A stretch of 26,705 bases of DNA from Nemertoderma westbladi (lineage: Eukaryota > Xenacoelomorpha > Nemertodermatida > Nemertodermatidae): the NCBI GenBank assembly GCA_032718475.1, contig JAUCBJ010004532.1, positions 1-26,705 on the forward strand, read 5' to 3'. Positions 7,037 to 18,300 of the stretch are shown in pieces. A model generated the notes under the pieces. It had not been told where the DNA came from, did no database searches, and saw only the letters and a list, made by a program, of their open reading frames with translations. How positions within the stretch are numbered: the stretch's first letter is position 1; every line of letters begins with the position of its first letter. The translations under genes and the position numbers were made by a program.

Positions 7037-8931
7037 GTTTGTTGCTTGTTGTTGCTCATTCAGTCATTGCTGCTCGTTGTGCTTTATTATTTCTCATTGT
7101 TGGTCATTGTTGCTCGTTGTTGGTCATTGTTGCTTGTTGGTGCTCATTGTTGCTCGTTAGTTGTACTTTATTATTGCTCGTTGTACTCTATTATTGCTCG
7201 TTGTTGCTCATTATTGCTTCCTTGTTACTCATTGAAGCTCGTTGTTGTACTTTATTATTGCTCGTTCAATCGTTGTTCCTCATTGTTGCTCGTTGTTTCT
7301 CGTTGTTGTACTTTATTATTGCTCATTGTTGGTCAATATTACTCGTTGTTGCTCGTTCAGTCGTTGTTGCTCATTGTTGCTCGTTGTTGTACTTTATTAT
7401 TGCTCATTGTTGCTCAATATATCTCGTTGTTGCTCAATATAACTCGTTGTTGCTCGTTCAGTCGTTGTTGCTCATTATTGCTTGTTGTTGCTCGTTGTTG
7501 TTCTTTATTATTGCTCATTGTTGCTCGGTGTTTCTCATTGTTGCTCAATGTTACTCGTTGTTATACTTTATTATTGCTCAATGTTACTCGTTGTTTTGTT
7601 ACTCATTGTCATTGTTGCTCATTGTTACTCGTTGTTCCTCATGTCCTAATTATTGGTCGTTGTTTCTCGTTGTTGTACTTTATTATTGCTCATTGTTGCT
7701 CGTTGTTTCTCAATGTTGCTCGTTGTTGTACTTTATTATTGCTCGTTCAGTCGTTGTTCCTCATTGTTGCTCGCTGTTTCTCGTTGTTGTCATTGTTGCT
7801 CAGTGTTGCTCGTTGTTGCTCATTATTACTCATTGTTACTCGTTGTTGCTCGTTGTTGTACTTTATTATTGCTCGTTCAGTCGTTGTTCCTCATTGTTGC
7901 TCGCTGTTGCTCATTGTTGCTCGTTGTTGTACTTTATTATTGCTCATTGTTGCTCAATATATCTCGCTGTTGCTCAATATAACTCGTTGTTGCTCGTTCA
8001 GTCGTTGTTGCTCATTATTGCTTGTTGTTTCTCGTTGTTGCTCATTGTTGCTCGTTGTTGATCTTTATTATTGCTCATTGTTGCTCAGTGTTTCTCATTG
8101 TTGCTCGTTGTTGCTCAATGTTACTCGTTGATATACTTTATTATTGCTCAATGTTACTCGTTGTTTTGTTACTCATTGTCATTGTTGCTCATTGTTACTC
8201 GTTGTTCCTCATGTCCTAATTATTGGTCGTTGTTTCTCGTTGTTGTACTTTATTATTGCTCATTGTTGCTCGTTGTTTCTCAATGTTGCTCGTTGTTGTA
8301 CTTTATTATTGCTCGTTCAGTCGTTGTTCCTCATTGTTGCTCGCTGTTTCTCGCTGTTGCTCATTGTTGCTCAGTGTTGCTCGTTGTTGCTCATTATTAC
8401 TCATTGTTACTCGATGTTGCTCGTTGTTGTACTTTATTATTGCTCGTTCAGTCGTTGTTCCTCATTGTTGCTCGCTGTTGCTCATTGTTGCTCGTTGTTG
8501 TCCTTTATTATTGCTCATTGTCAGATTGTTGCTTGGTGTTTCTCAATGTTACTCGTTGTTGCTCATTGTTGCTCGTTCAATCGTTTTTCCTCATTATTGC
8601 TCATTGTTGTTCGTTGTTTCTCGCTGTTGCTCATTGTTGCTCGTTGTTGTACTTTATTATTGCTCATTTTTGCTCGTTGTTGCCCATTGTTTATCATCAG
8701 ATCATTGTTGCTCAATGTTACTCGTAGTAGTCGTAGTTGCTCATTGTTACTCGTTGTTGCTCATTGTTGCTCGTTCAGTCGTTATTCCTCATCATTGCTC
8801 GTTGTTGTACTTTATTATTGCTCAATGTTACTCGTTGTTGCTCGTTGTTACTCGTTGTTGCTCGTTGTTTTGTTACTCATTGTTCATTTGTTGCTCGTTG
8901 TTGCTTATTGTTGGTCATTGTTGCTCGTTGT
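7037..8931 (+). repeat. Minisatellite, 10-bp unit (ttgttgctcg/a), 1.9 kb
   Basis: The unit is ten bases, mostly ttgttgctcg or ttgttgctca, with variants such as actttattattgctc and gttcagtcgttgttcctc interspersed. Long internal duplications exist: the block around tattggtcgt at 7651 recurs at 8221 (offset 570), and the block at 7391 recurs at 7931 (offset 540). The two offsets differ by insertions of whole units (20 and 10 bases). Since 10 is one more than a multiple of 3, the plus strand reads the same ten-residue hydrophobic repeat (HCCSLLLVVA and variants) in all three frames, which explains several long overlapping open frames of up to 361 codons. They are not genes. Confidence 0.95.
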
Positions 8932-9059
8932 GCATTTTTGCACCTATCCAATTAAGCTCAGAAGCTCCCGTATCTCTGCATCTTGCAGACATAATAAGAA
9001 ACATTATATAAGGATATTTAATTTAATTTATTTAATTTAATATATGAGAAATGAGGCCA

Positions 9060-9895
9060 GTATTGGTTGACAGGAGATACGCAATGCGCGCCTCATAATA
9101 GCCTCTCGTCAACAAGTCAACCCCATCGACTAGCGGCACTGGCTGTTTCAGCTGACGGCGTGACGGTGCTCTGTCGAAAAACGCGTCCCTGATGCAGTAA
9201 GGGCCCTCTTTTGAGGAGCAATATCAGAATATTATTATTGTCGCGGAACTGCTTCTACTCTCTGTGAGAAATGAGAAATATTTAATTTATTTAAGGAGTA
9301 TCAGAGTATGCAGATTTTGGAATGAAATTGTACACCTAACAGCCAAAATAAGAAACCCATGTCAAAAAGTTCTTATTTAAGGACTTTTAGTATTTATGTG
9401 TACAATTTCGATGTCTTAAATAAGGTAAATTTAAAAAATCCCTCTTATTTAGGAACTGGTCGTATTTTTGATGCCATTTTAAAACGCTTGTAGAAAAAAA
9501 ACCGGACGGTGAAATGTTTTCTGGTTTTTTGCATTATGTTCAAGAAAGAACCAACTTTTATATTGTGTAATAAAATTATGCGGTATTTTTTACTGAAACA
9601 AGTTCTTGCATATTATGTCGAAAAAATATCCAAAAAAGGCCCAAAAACCCCTAAATAAGAGCCATTTTCCTTAAATAAGAACCCACTTTTGGAGCTTATT
9701 TAAGGGTATGTTCCCTACTGAAAGGTATATTTTGACTATTTAATAGGCAAATTATGTTATAATTTTTGTAAGATTGTTTAGAGCAATAATGTAGTGCACA
9801 AAGGAATACATTGGTATTTCCTCAATGAGAAAGTAACTATTTTTAAAACACGAAAAACTACAAAAGTAGCTCACTTCACCCCAGTTTACCCTACC
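9060..9895 (-). repeat. Dispersed repeat, inverted copy of the 5653-6165 and 1-180 families
   Basis: Read on the minus strand it begins near 9895 with ggggtgaagtgagctactt, continues with gctctaaaca, cagtagggaacataccc and the CTTATTTAAG-rich block (9722 to about 9280). It then continues without a break into the block shared with window positions 20-180 (gtagaagcagttccgc to cattgcgtatct). This copy is therefore the most complete and shows that the two shorter copies are parts of one family of at least 800 bp. It carries about 120 extra bases between gctctaaaca and cagtaggg compared with the copy at 5.7 kb. Confidence 0.8.
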
Positions 9896-10868
9896 GAATA
9901 CCGGTAGGCCTACCTATCACTATCAGCCTATCCATAGGCCTACCAACCAATGTCATATAAATAACTTGTATACTGAATTATTTAGATAGCCTTGATCAAG
10001 GCCTACTATAAGTCAGGCCGTGCAGCCGACTGCTAGGCCCTAAAACTTATGGGCCGACTTTTTTTAAACAGTGTCACTGCTACACCTGTACACAGTGTAC
10101 AGTACATGTTTAGGCCTACCGCTAACAGAATAAAGATTACTGATAAATGGCTATTCTTTCACTCGGCAGCTCGGTAGAACTAGAATCTGTTTCTGTGTTC
10201 TGGCATTAATTTTTATAGAATGTAGGGCAGTAAGGGCCTGTCCTATGGCAGTATGGTGTAACAGTGCTACAGGCAGACACTATATGGAATTCTGACAAAA
10301 TGCGCGCCACACGCAATGTGAAGATCCTAGTGAAAGCGCGCCAACCATTGCCTATAATTCGCGCCAGCACAATGTTGACGCACAAAAGCGTACCCCCCCC
10401 CCCCCCCCCCCCCAGTAAAGTCTACAAAACTACAAAAGTTATTTCAGAATATGGATATTACGTATTATTAATATTATGCTGATATGTAAATAACGTACAA
10501 AATAGTTAGTACGAAATCTATAGCAAGTGAGTAGTAGAAAGTAAATAAAAACTCTCAATTATATTATGCACAATAATAATAATAATTTTTTTGACGTATA
10601 ATAATTTAATCGATTGATGTCATATTATTATAACCTATTTACATGGTTCAAAGATCAATAATTAAAATTACTATTAAAGTATTATTACTGGAAAATAAAA
10701 ATACTGTTATGGCTAGGGATTAAAGTCATTAAAATCGCTAAAAAAATTGATACCTATGGAAAAACTGTAAATAAATGTTATGTTATTATAATGTAGTGTG
10801 ACCTGGTGAATATTAAGTAAAAAGTAAAAAAGAAAACAATCCAGAAGAAGATTAACTACGGTGGGAAA
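9896..10868. other. AT-rich spacer with a 21-base C tract
   Basis: Contains several taggcctac-type palindromes (9900-10130) and an uninterrupted run of 21 C at 10393-10413. The open frame through the C run reads as prolines and is not credible. A short microsatellite of aat units lies at about 10571-10587. Confidence 0.6.
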
Positions 10869-10924
10869 TGTAAAATTAATTAATAAATAAAAAGTAAAAA
10901 AAATAAATAAATAAAATAGTACTG

Positions 10925-11760
10925 TTGTATGTATGTGGTTCCGAGGTTGTAGAACAGAGTCTGCGTCCGATCTCCTTCAGGAATACCGCCGTTTCAGGCC
11001 CGGGCCGTCCAAAGGTCTCAAAAGCTACGGGGCAGAATATGTAGCCTCGCTTTACCAACTCCGCGTAATTGCGGGATTTGGCAGCTTCCACTGCCACACG
11101 ACCTCCACCGGATTGACTTGTGGCGATGTGGCTGGGTGCGAGCGAATCCCACACTGTGGCGTCCCAAGCGAGCATGCGGCCACGGTTCCATGGAATAGTA
11201 GTAACCCCATCAACCCGTTTCCCATCGCCTCGACAAAGACCTGGCGGTTCCAGTTTAGTCGGAACTCCACAGCTGGCCAACGACCGCGTTATGATGTCAT
11301 TGATCATCGTGTGTCTGGGGTGTCGACCAGCACTTCGCTGACACGATAAACCATGTAATCCATCCGAATCAACTGGTTTACCACAGCGAGTGCAACTGTG
11401 GGGTTCCGTAACCGAGACGCGTGGCGATGGAGATACGAAACTGCGTGTTGCTGAGTTTCAGCCCGAGGGACGCTGCCGGGACTGCATCGAGCCAACATCC
11501 AGCAACACTGCTGTTGATTGAGTTCAGTCGCGCGACTTCAGATGGAGTGGACGATGAGTGGAGGTTCATCAGGTTTTCCTGGATGGAAGGGCGCAACCAC
11601 ACCCTCTGTAGAGTGGAGGTGGGGATGGGTTCGTCTATGGGGACTGTGGAGCGCCATAGCTGCTGAGCCTGGGTGCACACCAGGTTGGCTCTAGATGCCC
11701 TTTGCGTGACGAGACGGCCCGCCTGATCAGCGCAGGCAGCCGCAGAAGCGAAATGAGATA
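10925..11760 (-). pseudogene. 3' end of a non-LTR retrotransposon with zinc knuckle and restriction-like endonuclease
   Basis: Read on the minus strand, 11760 to about 11405 gives a tail of a reverse transcriptase protein (LNSINSSVAGCWLDAVPAA, then LSNTQFRISIATRLG). A frameshift near 11405 moves to the frame PHSCTRCGKPVDSDGLHGLSC, a zinc knuckle C-x2-C-x9-H-x3-C (about 11341-11394), followed by AGRHPRH. Next comes a restriction-like endonuclease pattern: KRVDG (11206-11220; the family has K/RPD, so Pro is replaced by Val), 15 residues, then LAWDATV (Asp near 11161), then a conserved AA..(A)E..K..Y-type helix and FCPVAFETFG. The order CCHC knuckle, PD, D is that of R2-like elements, which cleave target DNA at the insertion site. 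The reverse transcriptase domain proper is absent, as expected from 5' truncation. The ATTT-rich sequence at 10873-10920 may be the 3' tail. Confidence 0.7.
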
Positions 11761-11834
11761 CAACTGTAATATAATTATTTGAGTAAATACAGTACAGTAT
11801 ATTGCAGATAAGTGATGATTGGCAGCCAAGCAAA

Positions 11835-12229
11835 AAAATTATGTTCTATAATATTATGAATAGTTTTAATATTCCTACCTATAACAACTGCTACACTGCT
11901 CGATCGAGATCACATTGGGAGATCCCGGGTTCGGCCCCAGGTCAGGGCCAATTACGAATTTTGCAAAATAATGCGTATAGTAAATGTTATTTAGTATAAG
12001 AATGTCATCTGGCCTCGCCTTGCTGACATTATCTATGAAATAGTAGTAAGAAGTTTAAGATTACTGCTGTATAGCAGTTTTATAGTACATACGAAAATGA
12101 CTCCTGCAATATACGTGATAATGTAAATATAAAATACAAATTAATATCAGTTATAGTTGGAAGTAAGTATAAAGGATTAAAATAAACATTGTATGGGTGT
12201 AAAAAAAAACTTATTAGATATTTTCAAAT
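11835..12229. other. Spacer with a tRNA-like B box
   Basis: The phrase gatcccgggttcggcccc at about 11921-11938 resembles the RNA polymerase III B box (ggttcgannCC) of tRNA-derived SINEs. No convincing A box was found at the right distance upstream, so this may be a truncated SINE or chance. Confidence 0.3.
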
Positions 12230-12231
12230 CA

Positions 12232-14866
12232 TTAATCAAAGCCGGGTTTCATCGACAGGCGAAGTCTCTCGAGAAACTTATGTTTAACATCACCTCGGGT
12301 CCGGGGATTCGTGAATTTGAGGATAGGATAACGGTGAGGTTTTAAGTGTTCTCTCGTTATTTCATATATGGTATTAGGACATGCGACAGGAAGAGGTAAA
12401 TACCAATCCACAATGGTGCGATTTTCTAGAGTCACATTCTTCATTGGTGCCCTTTAACTATTCATCACTGAATATACACTTTCCACAATGGCTTCTGGCC
12501 CTCCTTTTGATAATGCCACATGAATCACTAAGGATCCAAGCTGACCTACACGTTTATAGAGCGGGACATTTGTGAATAGTTCGTACCGTACCATATATCA
12601 TACCCTATATGTCTCTCTCCCAAAATCGCATTTGAATCGATCCCAAAGGTCGTCTGTTTCAGATGGTTGTCGAACGATGAACTCAACGCGATGGGGGGCG
12701 ATCTTTTCAGGTAGCTCAAGATCCTTATTCTCTGTAATGAAGATGGACTTTCGAATCTCAACAGCATCAGAAGAACTACCCCATATAATCCACTAATAGC
12801 CCCCTCAATGTTATCGAATGCTTCTGTTGCATCTTCACTTGATATTTCCATATCATGCAGAGTACTTACGAAGTGAACCAGTGTTTTAAACTGGTCCACT
12901 CCAGAACTAGCCAGAGCTAATTCACCATATTTTAATGTGGCTCTATCTGCATATGGCCGTTTGTACCCACACACTAATTTCATTATTTCTATGAAATCCA
13001 TACACTTTGATAATGTGCCCAACACAGTGGAGACATTTAGCAATCGATTTTCCATTGACATAATTATATCAGTGCAAAATGTTTTTGCATCTTGTATGCA
13101 ATCTTCAACCTCCCTCATCTGCCACTCATCGAGAATGGTTCCACTTTCAGTTGCACTAGTGGCAATCCGTCTCCACCCATCATCCAGGTTGACTCCCTGA
13201 AAAACCTTGGATATTATGATATCATCGAAGTGTTCGACAAATGTAGGCAGGCCACATATACATACGGATATCCTCCTTTAGAGGTGATAAAAGTTCCTTA
13301 ATTCTTTCCAAATCCTTTAGGATTCTTGGATCCAGAGTGATATCTTCCAGCAGGGGAGGTTTAGATGTTGCACTGCAACCATTAGGTTCACAATTGGATG
13401 CAAAATGTCATATACCAGCAATACATCAATGACAAAGTCCAATCCCCTCACCATTTAGCTCCTCTCTGAGTCTAACTCTGCTCCCAAGAACTCCTTTAAT
13501 GTCAAGATAATCACCTTGTAGTTATTTATGACACGTCCAAATGCCTTGTAGGAGTTGCTTGTGAATATTGTGTCTGAATATCCTAATCCTACAAGGGGTC
13601 TAATGCGAAACTAACTTTAGTTCTTCAAAATGTTTGCCTCTGGAGAGATCATCGCGAAATTGGTGGGTCCTCTTTATAAGTGTTTTGAAATATTGAGATG
13701 AATTGCCAATCTTTCAATCTTTCACATCAGAGACTACGAGGTCGAGTAAATGAGCACCATCCCAGATGCAATCTGTTAATTCATGATTTGAGATATTAGA
13801 ACCATGATAAATTCTCAATAAGAATCCTTGACTCTGGTACTGACCATCAGCAACAACTCCAACCAAATTGATCCTTGAGTCGTCTTCCAGTATATTCTCC
13901 AAAACGTTGTTAAACTGATTGCCCAAGTCATCAAGGATGCCTCCTTCAAGTGTATCAGTATCACTATCTATACCATAAACAGGAGGTGCTCCTACAAGAA
14001 ATGCTGTTCTAGAACCATTTACCAATGGATATATTACCATAGCTTGGTTCGTTACTTTTCCAAGAGTACTACTGCCATGCAGGAATGTGGTGCCATTCTA
14101 GTTGCTGGCATTGGTTCTCCTTCAACACTCTAGCTATATGCAGTTTGATGACCTTTACTGCTGTTTTCAGAATGGTAGGTACATTCTTTCGACTATGTTG
14201 CATATCCCCAACATCACTCCCACTAATCTGCATAGATGAAATTTGTGTTTCAAAATGTTGAGATGCAGCTTTCTCTTTGACTACCGTAAGAGCTGCTATT
14301 ATTAAATTTCTCATTGCCTTAAAGCCTCTGGCTTTATATTCTCTAGCCTGGAAGCTGTGGATGACGGCCCTGAAGTGCAATCCTTCATCTGTTAGTGTTA
14401 AATGTTGCTTCACATTATGTTTCACAAAACGCCATTGAGGACCTGTTCCACTTATGGATACTCAGGGCCTGCTCACCAGTATATGTACAATATGCCTGCG
14501 GCCAATGTCTGGGCTCTGATTGGTCTCTTTGTATCACTGTAAAATTCCATATCAGATGGCAACATGTTGATATTGGTTATATTTTCCCTAATACTCGAGC
14601 TCACAGTACTTGCGAGTGTAGGTTTCAGCTTCTCTGTCTTATCCTTCTGTTTAAGTGGTTGCTCCACTTTCCGGAATAAGCTTTTCTCTAACGAATTGAA
14701 CATACTTGCCATTGTGGTGGTGCTATCAACTGCTGAAGACATCACTGAGGGTGACTCTAATGTGGGAAGGTCAGTACCAGTATCAACTTGTGGTGGTTCA
14801 TCAAATGCCAGGGGGACAGTTTCAATTTCAAGTGATTCATCTACATTGGTGCTAGTCAGGTTCTAT
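12232..14866 (-). pseudogene. Decayed hAT-like transposase (KIAA1586/DUF4371-type)
   Basis: A series of minus-strand open blocks separated by frameshifts and stops, in collinear order. 14866-14473: acidic Ser/Thr-rich N-terminal region, then a helical segment. 14425-14069: segment with VPTILKTAVKVIKLHIARVL. 14040-13714: VIYPLVNGSRTAFLVG, an acidic insert, ILEDDSRINLVGVVADGQY and WDGAHLLDLVVSDVKD. The last matches the WD.AH..EL...DV pattern of domesticated and active hAT-like transposases. 13690-13380: YFKTLIKRTHQFRDDLSRGK followed by broken frames. 13118-12546: helical segment containing CMDFIEIMKL and ALASSGVDQFKTLVHFV. 12444-12232: an unassigned tail. No intact gene remains; neither terminal inverted repeats nor a target duplication were found. 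The family call rests on motif order, not on a search. Confidence 0.55.
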
Positions 14867-14929
14867 ATCATCCATGAGATTGGTGAGAGGAATTGTGGAG
14901 GTAGTGTTATTAACAATAACACAGATTAA

Positions 14930-15381
14930 TCGCAATAATGGGAGTCTCATGTCTTACCGCTAACTGTGGCGATGTTGTGTTGCGGATAAGGTCGGTAATT
15001 TATCCTGTAGTTGAAATAGATGAACAGGTGGTGAAGCCACGATTTATAAAAGGCCAATATTGAATCTCTGCATATTCTAGAAGCAATGAGATCGAAGTCA
15101 GCTTTACAGTATATTATTGACAGGCTCCTACATAATATAGTAACATATGTGCCTGATATCCAGACCTGTCGCAAAATGTTATATTGGCTGATTTGGCTGA
15201 TGATAACCGGAAGTTTGAAACCTAGGTACCGGGTTCGAGCCCCAATAGGGGCGGTTGATATTTTTCGCTATGGAGAGCATTATCATAATGTACTATAACA
15301 TATATATTTAATTCGCCGTCACCCACCCCACAACAATTCATTTATAAATGTTATATTAAATCGTGTACGTTACTAAACCAA
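14930..15381. other. Spacer with a tRNA-derived SINE candidate
   Basis: A possible A box (tggctgatttgg, about 15185-15196) lies some 40 bases upstream of a good B box (gggttcgagcccc, about 15230-15242), the spacing of polymerase III internal promoters. The presumed T-stem is poorly paired and no tRNA cloverleaf forms, so a SINE remnant is likelier than a tRNA gene. Confidence 0.35.
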
Positions 15382-18300
15382 CTTTTGCGAACTTTGTTCC
15401 AATAGTTACGAACTTTGTTGCAATAGTTGCGAACTTTGTTCCAATAGGATGCGAACTTTGTTCCAATAGGATGCAAACTTTGTTCCTGTAGTTGCGAACT
15501 TTGTTCCAATAGTTACGAACTTTGTTCCAATAGTTACGAACTTCGTTTCAATAGTTACGAACTTTGTTCCAATAGTTACGAACTTCGTTTCAATAGTTAC
15601 GAACTTTGTTGCAATATGATGCAAACTTTGTTCCAATAGTTGCGAACTTTGTTCCAATAGGATGCGAACTTTGTTCCAATAGTTACGAACTTTGTTCCAA
15701 TAGGATGCGAACTTTATTCCAATAGTTACGAACTTTGTTCCAATATGATGCAAACTTTGTTCCAATAGTTGCGAACTTTGTTCCAATAGTTGCGAACTTT
15801 TTTCAATAGGATGGATGCAAACTTTGTTCCTATAGTTGCGAACTTTGTTCCAATAGTTACGAACTTTGTTGCAATATGATGCAAACTTTGTTCCAATAGT
15901 TGCGAACTTTGTTCCAATAGGATGCGAACTTTGTTCCAATAGTTACGAACTTCGTTTCAATAGTTACGAACTTTGTTCCAATAGTTGCGAACTTTGTTCC
16001 AATAGTTACGAACTTTGTTCCAATAGTTACGAACTTCGTTTCAATAGTTACGAACTTTGTTCCAATATGATGCAAACTTTGTTCCAATAGTTGCGAACTT
16101 TGTTCCAATAGTTGCGAACTTTTTTCAATAGGATGGATGCAAACTTTGTTCCTATAGTTGCGAACTTTGTTCCAATAGTTACGAACTTTGTTGCAATATG
16201 ATGCAAACTTTGTTCCAATAGTTGCGAACTTTGTTCCAATAGGATGCGAACTTTGTTCCAATAGTTACGAACTTCGTTTCAATAGTTACGAACTTTGTTC
16301 CAATAGTTACGAACTTTGTTCCAATAGTTACGAACTTCGTTTCAATAGTTACGAACTTTGTTCCAATAGTTACGAACTTCGTTTCAATAGTTACGAACTT
16401 TGTTCCAATAGTTACGAACTTTGTTCCAATAGTTACGAACTTTGTTCCAATAGTTACGAACTTTGTTCCAATAGTTACGAACTTTGTTCCAATAGTTACG
16501 AACTTTGTTCCAATAGTTACGAACTTCGTTTCAATAGTTACGAACTTTGTTCCAATAGTTACGAACTTCGTTTCAATAGTTACGAACTTTGTTCCAATAG
16601 TTACGAACTTTGTTCCAATAGTTACGAACTTTGTTCCAATAGTTACGAACTTTGTTCCAATAGTTACGAACTTTGTTCCAATAGTTACGAACTTTGTTCC
16701 AATAGTTACGAACTTCGTTTCAATAGTTACGAACTTTGTTCCAATAGTTACGAACTTTGTTCCAATAGTTACGAACTTTGTTCCAATAGTTACGAACTTT
16801 GTTCCAATAGTTACGAACTTTGTTCCAATAGTTACGAACTTCGTTTCAATAGTTACGAACTTTGTTCCAATAGTTACGAACTTCGTTTCAATAGTTACGA
16901 ACTTTGTTCCAATAGTTACGAATTTTGTTCCAATAGTTACGAACTTTGTTCCAATAGTTACGAACTTTGTTCCAATAGTTACGAACATTGTTCCAATAGG
17001 ATGCAAACTTTGATCCAATAGTTACGAACTTTGTTCCAATAGGATGCAAACTTTGTTCCAATAGTTGCGAACTTTGTTCCAATAGTTACGAACTTTGTTC
17101 CAATAGTTACGAACTTCGTTTCAATAGTTACGAACTTTGTTCCAATAGTTACGAACTTTGTTCCAATAGTTACGAACTTTGTTCCAATAGTTACGAACTT
17201 TGTTCCAATAGTTACGAACTTTGTTCCAATAGTTACGAACTTCGTTTCAATAGTTACGAACTTTGTTCCAATAGTTACGAACTTCGTTTCAATAGTTACG
17301 AACTTTGTTCCAATAGTTACGAACTTTGTTCCAATAGTTACGAACTTTGTTCCAATAGTTACGAACTTCGTTTCAATAGTTACGAACTTTGTTCCAATAG
17401 TTACGAACTTTGTTCCAATAGTTACGAACTTCGTTTCAATAGTTACGAACTTTGTTCCAATAGTTACGAACTTTGTTCCAATAGTTACGAACTTTGTTCC
17501 AATAGTTACGAACTTCGTTTCAATAGTTACGAACTTTGTTCCAATAGTTACGAACTTTGTTCCAATAGTTACGAACTTTGTTCCAATAGTTACGAACTTT
17601 GTTCCAATAGTTACGAACTTTGTTCCAATAGTTACGAACTTCGTTTCAATAGTTACGAACTTTGTTCCAATAGTTACGAACTTCGTTTCAATAGTTACGA
17701 ACTTTGTTCCAATAGTTACGAACTTTGTTCCAATAGTTACGAACTTTGTTCCAATAGTTACGAACTTTGTTCCAATAGTTACGAACATTGTTCCAATAGG
17801 ATGCAAACTTTGATCCAATAGTTACGAACATTGTTCCAATAGGATGCGAACTTTGTTCCTATAGTTGCGAACTTTGTTCCAATAGGATGCGAACTTTGTT
17901 CCTATAGTTGCGACCTTTGTTCCAATAGGATGCAAACTTTGTTCCAATAGTTACGAACTTTGTTCCAATAGTTACGAACATTGTTCCAATAGTTACGAAC
18001 ATTGTTCCAATAGGATGCGAACTTTGTACCTATAGTTGCGAACTTTGTTCCAATAGTTGCGAACTTTGTTCCAATAGGATGCAAACTTTGTTCCAATAGT
18101 TACGAACTTTGTTCCAATAGTTACGAACATTGTTCCAATAGGATGCGAACTTTGTTCCTATAGTTGCGAACTTTGTTCCAATAGTTGCGAACTTTGTTCC
18201 AATAGGATGCAAACTTTGTTCCAATAGTTACGAACTTTGTTTCAATAGTTACGAACTTTGTTTCAATAGTTACGAACTTTGTTCCAATAGTTACGAACTT

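Noticed and set aside
7039-9040. Six or more long overlapping plus-strand frames rich in Leu, Val, Cys and Ser, resembling membrane proteins
   Set aside because: They are the three translations of the 10-bp minisatellite; the same decapeptide appears in every frame.
10264-10482. Frame crossing the C tract with a proline run
   Set aside because: Depends on the 21-base homopolymer and has no other coding features.
10933-11349. 138-codon plus-strand frame
   Set aside because: Antisense to the zinc knuckle/endonuclease coding region, which has clear motifs on the minus strand.
15228-15262. tRNA gene
   Set aside because: B-box-like phrase present, but acceptor and T stems do not pair and no anticodon arm forms.
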